64,000 nucleotides of DNA from Heterotrichella gracilis (Eukaryota > Sar > Xanthophyceae > Tribonematales > Xanthonemataceae): NCBI GenBank assembly GCA_032358255.1, contig JAULBX010020632.1:1-64000 (forward strand), written 5' to 3'. A program made the translations under genes and the position numbers. The notes below the pieces were generated by a model that did not search any database, was not told where the DNA came from, and saw nothing but the letters and a program-made list of their open reading frames with translations. Positions 59,961 to 64,000 of the stretch are shown in pieces; positions within the stretch are counted from its first letter, which is position 1, and each line of letters starts with the position of its first letter.

Positions 59961-60240
59961 CCCTGAAACGATGTGGCTTCAAGTCGCGTTTCAGGTGCCA
60001 ATGATTGTGGATTCGGCTATCAGAACGACAATTTGCCTACCGCACCAACCAGGCTGATTACCCTATACGCGCCGTCATCAGTAAGCGAGCATTGCTAATT
60101 AGTAATTAAATCAACTAAGCTCCTTTCCTCCTCGAATTGCTGCTGATTTTACCATTATTCCCTCCCTGTCTACCCAGTCCAAGATCTTCAGGTCTCCGCC
60201 GCGGAGACCTTCTGGACGCGCAAAACAAAGGGTAATAAGA
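59960..60240. mobile_element. Possible left end of a second, related transposon
   Basis: The stretch GAAACGATGTGGCTTCAAG followed by AGTCGCGTTTCAGGTG at ~59966-59998 matches the left end of the 34-43 kb transposon (GAACGATATGGGTTCTAG followed by the same 16-mer at ~34569-34600). No GGCGGA end or CAATCAACT array is seen here, so homology is limited to about 32 bases. The Ulp1-type gene begins about 1.3 kb to the right. Confidence 0.45.
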
Positions 60241-60261
60241 TATAATAGGACAGGGTCGGGC

Positions 60262-60325
60262 ACGCAGGTGCCCGCAGGGGGACTAAAATAGTCCTATTCT
60301 AGTCCCCCTGGTGCCCGCCGCTGCA
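60262..60325. repeat. GC-rich hairpin
   Basis: CAGGGGGACTA and its complement TAGTCCCCCTG face each other across a short AT-rich loop (AAATAGTCCTATTC), with GTGCCCGC on both outer sides. It is a strong potential stem-loop of unknown role. Confidence 0.6.
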
Positions 60326-61504
60326 GCGCGCTGCCCGCCACTTCACTCGGGCAGTGAAGGGCAGGGAATAGCGTTTCTGTGCTGATTGTCGGTGAAACAA
60401 CGCAAACCAACCCGTTCCAAAGCCCATTTCCGTTAGCATGTGACCTTAACCGAAGATGGGAAGGGCTGGGTCGGTTGCCTCAGGCTTGTAGTCGTCGTTG
60501 CGGCATGAAACGGGCTGCATAGGCATCATTGGGGAAATACAAAAAAAACGGCGTTTCTGGGCGTTTATGAGCACCAACCTGCCTCTGTAAGGCTTCATAT
60601 AGCATCTGGAGGCACTCTGGGTCATATGGAAGGGTTTGGTGACGACCCCTGCTCGCCTTTTGAGCTAAGGAGTACTGTTAGGCAGTGTTTTGGGAGCACG
60701 TAGCTAGGTTTCCTGTGGCAGGGGCTGCCAGCCCATATTCCACGGATTGGTGCTGGAGGACCACGCACATGCTGTTCTGGAAGTCTTTGAAGGTATAAAC
60801 TTCAAAGCGACGCCTACTGCCAGCGAGTTCCGTACGAACTTGCCCGCATACATAGCATTGGGCACCCACACCATGCATCGGTAGAAGTGCACGATCAGGG
60901 CTGCTAAGCAGCGTGTGGTCAGTAATGACGACGCATATGACCTATGTGAACATATTGAACGAGCGAAAGGCTCTAGTTTGTTCTAAAACAGCGTAGAAAC
61001 GCGTATAACACCGTTCATTGGGGAAATACATTTGCAGCCCAGGCCTGAAAACCCACTTTGCCGACCAGATGCGTAACTACCCATGCAACCAACACTTGCA
61101 GAAGGGCATCCTAGGGTAGTATTCGAGTTTCCAACGCGCAGCCACTGCTCAAAGAGTGTTCGTATCAAGTTTGAGGTGCTTAACGTTTTCGCATGTCGTC
61201 GCACTGCAGTATGGGACCGCCGGCCGTTCCGAGTGAACACGGCGAAGTTACTCTCGTGCGAGCAGGGTCTGACGTGTCGCGACGACAGTTACTTACCTCG
61301 ACGACGGCCGCCGGCTGCGGCGGCTCGAGAGTTCACGAGAGTTACTATTCAGCACGTGCCAAGTAAAAAGTAATTCTCTTCACGACAAGTCATCGTGTCG
61401 GATAGCAGTGCAAAGGCTTGACGCAGTGCAAAGGCAAAGATCAACATTGTATGCCCACTTTCCAACGGCAGACAGTGAGCCATGAAAGGCTGCCTTTTAT
61501 GCAG

Positions 61505-64000
61505 GCACCAGAGACCGCCAGGCATTGTCTCCAGCAACAACTCCCGACCAATTCAAGGTGAAAAAGCACCGAGGGCGATCCACGCCTAGAAGGAAAGCCA
61601 CGCCTTCCGAACATGCAAAAGCGGTACAGACAACTGCAGAGCAGAACCTTGTCCTGAAGCTGTGGTATAAGCATGGCCAGCCCCTACAATGTACCTCTGT
61701 CATGTGTGCTGAGTACATGGTCGAGTACCAAAAATTCTTCTTGGAAAATAAGCACTTGTATGAAAAGGAGTTGCAGCCAGCGCATGTTGATTCACTTCTG
61801 TACCCTAAAACTCCTAAGCGCATCACTGATTACATCCATAATCTAGGAGCAGCTAGTGCACTGGCAGAATCGCAACTGCAGACTGGCATTCTACTCCAAT
61901 CGCAGAGGCAGCAATTGCAGCCACCACTTCCACCTACACTGGCCCCGCAATCATCAGCGAATGTACCCATCCTTGGGCATGCTGCTACACCTGCAGCAAA
62001 CAGAGTGCAGCGCAAATTGAAGTTGGAAGATAAGCGGCTGGAGTCTCTGACATCTCAAACCCAATCAACTCGCGGTGGCAAGGGGACACCAAAAATCTGC
62101 GCAGCATGTGGCAAACCCATGGCGGGTAACGCTGCGCACCACAAAAAAAGATTGTGCATGACGGACAGTGGGCAAGTGGGGGTTGACCAACTTGGCACAG
62201 GTGAGAGCATGCATTGCAGTAAAATACGAAATAATACATATATACTGAATTGCACGTGAACATGTCTATTATATGACAGTATATGTACGAGCTTGCCACA
62301 ATTGCTCAAATGTTATCATTTTTACTTTATGACTTGGGTGTTCTGGTTCGCAGATATCATTAGCACCTCAACACTACATGGAAGCGCACCTCCATCTTCA
62401 AAGCATCAAGCGGGGCAGGTGAGAAGCACCATATGTGTTGATTCCAATGGAGATGGTGCATGCATGCACGTGTGATTATCCCGCATGCCATTGGTATGTA
62501 TCTATGTTTTATTCATGCAGTTGCGCATACAAATATTCAGTGAATACAGTGGCCGTCACTTATAATGACAAAAACTGTAAATGTCTATGTATATCATCTA
62601 TATCATCAATGTGCTGGCTCTCTGCAGGCCACAATGACCATGCCGGCTATTCCAAAAAAGGTCAGCGGCATCACAAACAACAGCTGGCTGAGCACCACTG
62701 ACGTTGACCAGATCGTCATTGCCTTGAGGGAGAAACACTCTTGCAGTCGAGATGATGCCAACCGGATCTCAACATCCTGGACCCCGGAAATCCTCAATCC
62801 AGTGCTGCATATTGCCAACGGTCGTGCACCCCAAGCGCCTTCACACAAGTCTTCAATAAAATTGGGCAACCAGTTGTTGCGACTGCTCAATGGCCAGCAT
62901 GAACTAAAATCAAGCATGAAGTTGAACAGCCTAATTTATCCTTGGTGCGGATATGGTCACTGGCAGTTGTACATTGCACACGGCCCCTCAAAGTGCTTTT
63001 GGGTGTTTGACAGTTTTGGAGAACAGTATCAGGGGCGCAAGAAGGAGTATGCATTGCTGTGTCAATTGGCCCAACGGCACGGTTGGAAGGTGGTGCACCT
63101 CCAACCCCAACGCATACAACATGACGGCTACCAGTGCGGAGTGTGGGTTCTGTTGATTGTGGAAATGTGGCTCTTGCACATGACGGATCTCAGCAATTAT
63201 AAGGTATGATTTGTGACCCATGATGGACAACATCCATTGCTCCCGTGCTGGCATATTTGAATAAAAAAATGTACATTTCTTTTATTCAGGGATTTCATAT
63301 GCCTTGAAAAGTGTGCCAATGAGCGTGCAAGGGGTACAGACATGGGACAACTTGCACTGTTTTCTGTCTTCTATATCACAACAATTGTGTTATGAGAATC
63401 ATTCCCCATGAATGCAGGGTACATTCCAGCCTGGATGTTCATTTCCTGTATGGGTCCAACAAGAGCTGGCACGCTGGACCAGCAATACACAGCCCACGCT
63501 AGGCTATGCGTCATGCAAATGCTCAACCTGCAGCTACATTGCAGCAAAGAGGCAAGAGTACAAACTCGACCACGAGTACATGCTTGAGCAAGATTGGCTG
63601 GGAAAGGCAAACCGAACATTTGACCCCTCTGACTTCATGGATGTCAAGGAGTATGTTCAACATTTCCACGCTGACGAGTGCAACACTTGTGTGCGCTTGG
63701 CCTTAGGGACTGCAAGCAGCGTGGAGTTTGCCCCCAATGGTTCAGCATTGAGTGCTGAAGCCATAATTGAGGTGCGTAAACCATTTGAATTGTTGCGATT
63801 GAGGTCACTTGTTTACCACTAAATTCACACTTGTTTACCGCTGTACAGTCACACTTGTTTACCACTCACGTCACATAGCTGCACGTGTTGCAACAACTAC
63901 ATATCAATACCATTGCCTCGAATGGTCCTTTTAAATATGTAATTGTATTTTTTTCATATGCAGATGTTGTCAAAAGATCTGCAAGTCGCTCCCGACATTT
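61505..64000 (+). CDS. Ulp1-type cysteine protease gene (C48-like), runs off the window
   Basis: Exons 61505-62200, 62354-62418, 62628-63203, 63418-63771 and 63964-64000+ join in phase. The first starts at an acceptor (TTTTATGCAG), so an upstream exon exists. The N-terminal part is basic (KKHRGRSTPRRKATPSEHAK), Gln/Pro-rich in the middle, and has a zinc-knuckle-like ICAACGKPMAGNAAHHKKRL then C. The third exon is the protease: SWLSTTDVDQIVIALRE, then GHWQLYI (His, 62958-62960), VFDSFG (Asp, 63009-63011), and IQHDGYQCGVWV (Gln 63118-63120; Cys 63134-63136). This is the complete His-Asp-Gln-Cys set of SUMO/ubiquitin-like proteases. After it comes a Cys cluster (YASCKCSTC). Host Ulp1 enzymes rarely have such flanks, and many large DNA transposons carry Ulp1 domains, so I favour a transposon gene. 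Confidence 0.85.

Noticed and set aside
1-64000. CRISPR arrays, bacterial operons or riboswitches
   Set aside because: The genes have spliceosomal introns and eukaryotic targeting signals, and no regularly spaced repeat array of CRISPR type was seen.

Overview
The window reads as nuclear DNA of a green-lineage eukaryote, either a green alga or an early streptophyte. Every recognisable gene but one is cut by GT-AG introns. A GH10 xylanase-like protein has the plant domain order (carbohydrate-binding modules, then GH10, then a short beta-rich tail). An acyl-CoA oxidase carries an N-terminal PTS2-like peroxisomal signal, and short interstitial CCCTAAA repeats of the plant telomere type are present. 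I cannot name the species.

Layout. 3.5-9.3 kb: a plus-strand O-fucosyltransferase-like gene with a long intron. 10.5-11.2 kb: an unassigned ORF. 13.7-14.8 kb: an intronless GT10 fucosyltransferase-like gene (minus). 15.8-17.3 kb: a young element with two 705-bp direct terminal repeats. 19.8-22.9 kb: a five-exon GT34 glycosyltransferase (minus). 24.7-29.0 kb: a six-exon CBM-CBM-GH10 gene (minus) whose catalytic residues look lost. 31.2-33.3 kb: a GT92-like gene (minus) with a SINE-like insertion in one intron. 33.9-43.6 kb: a large DNA transposon with inverted ends, an unknown 786-residue protein gene (plus) and a convergent KDZ-like transposase gene (minus). 43.6-43.9 kb: a LINE reverse-transcriptase fragment. 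44.3-49.5 kb: a complete ten-exon acyl-CoA oxidase (plus). 53.2-57.8 kb: a SAM-dependent methyltransferase gene of a bacterial-looking family (minus). 58.3-59.3 kb: a small ORF and a LINE 3' end. 60-64 kb: an Ulp1-type cysteine protease gene (plus) that runs off the window and may belong to a second element related to the 34-43 kb one.

Function. Five carbohydrate-active genes (O-FucT, GT10, GT34, GH10-like, GT92) lie within 30 kb. This could be a glycan or cell-wall neighbourhood, although eukaryotic genes need not be functionally linked. The acyl-CoA oxidase belongs to peroxisomal beta-oxidation. Much of the rest is mobile DNA: LINE 3' ends, tRNA-derived repeats, and the KDZ-like element with its possible relative. 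Exon limits are my own reading of splice sites and reading phase. For the GT34, GH10, acyl-CoA oxidase and 786-residue genes every junction keeps frame from start to stop, which is strong support.
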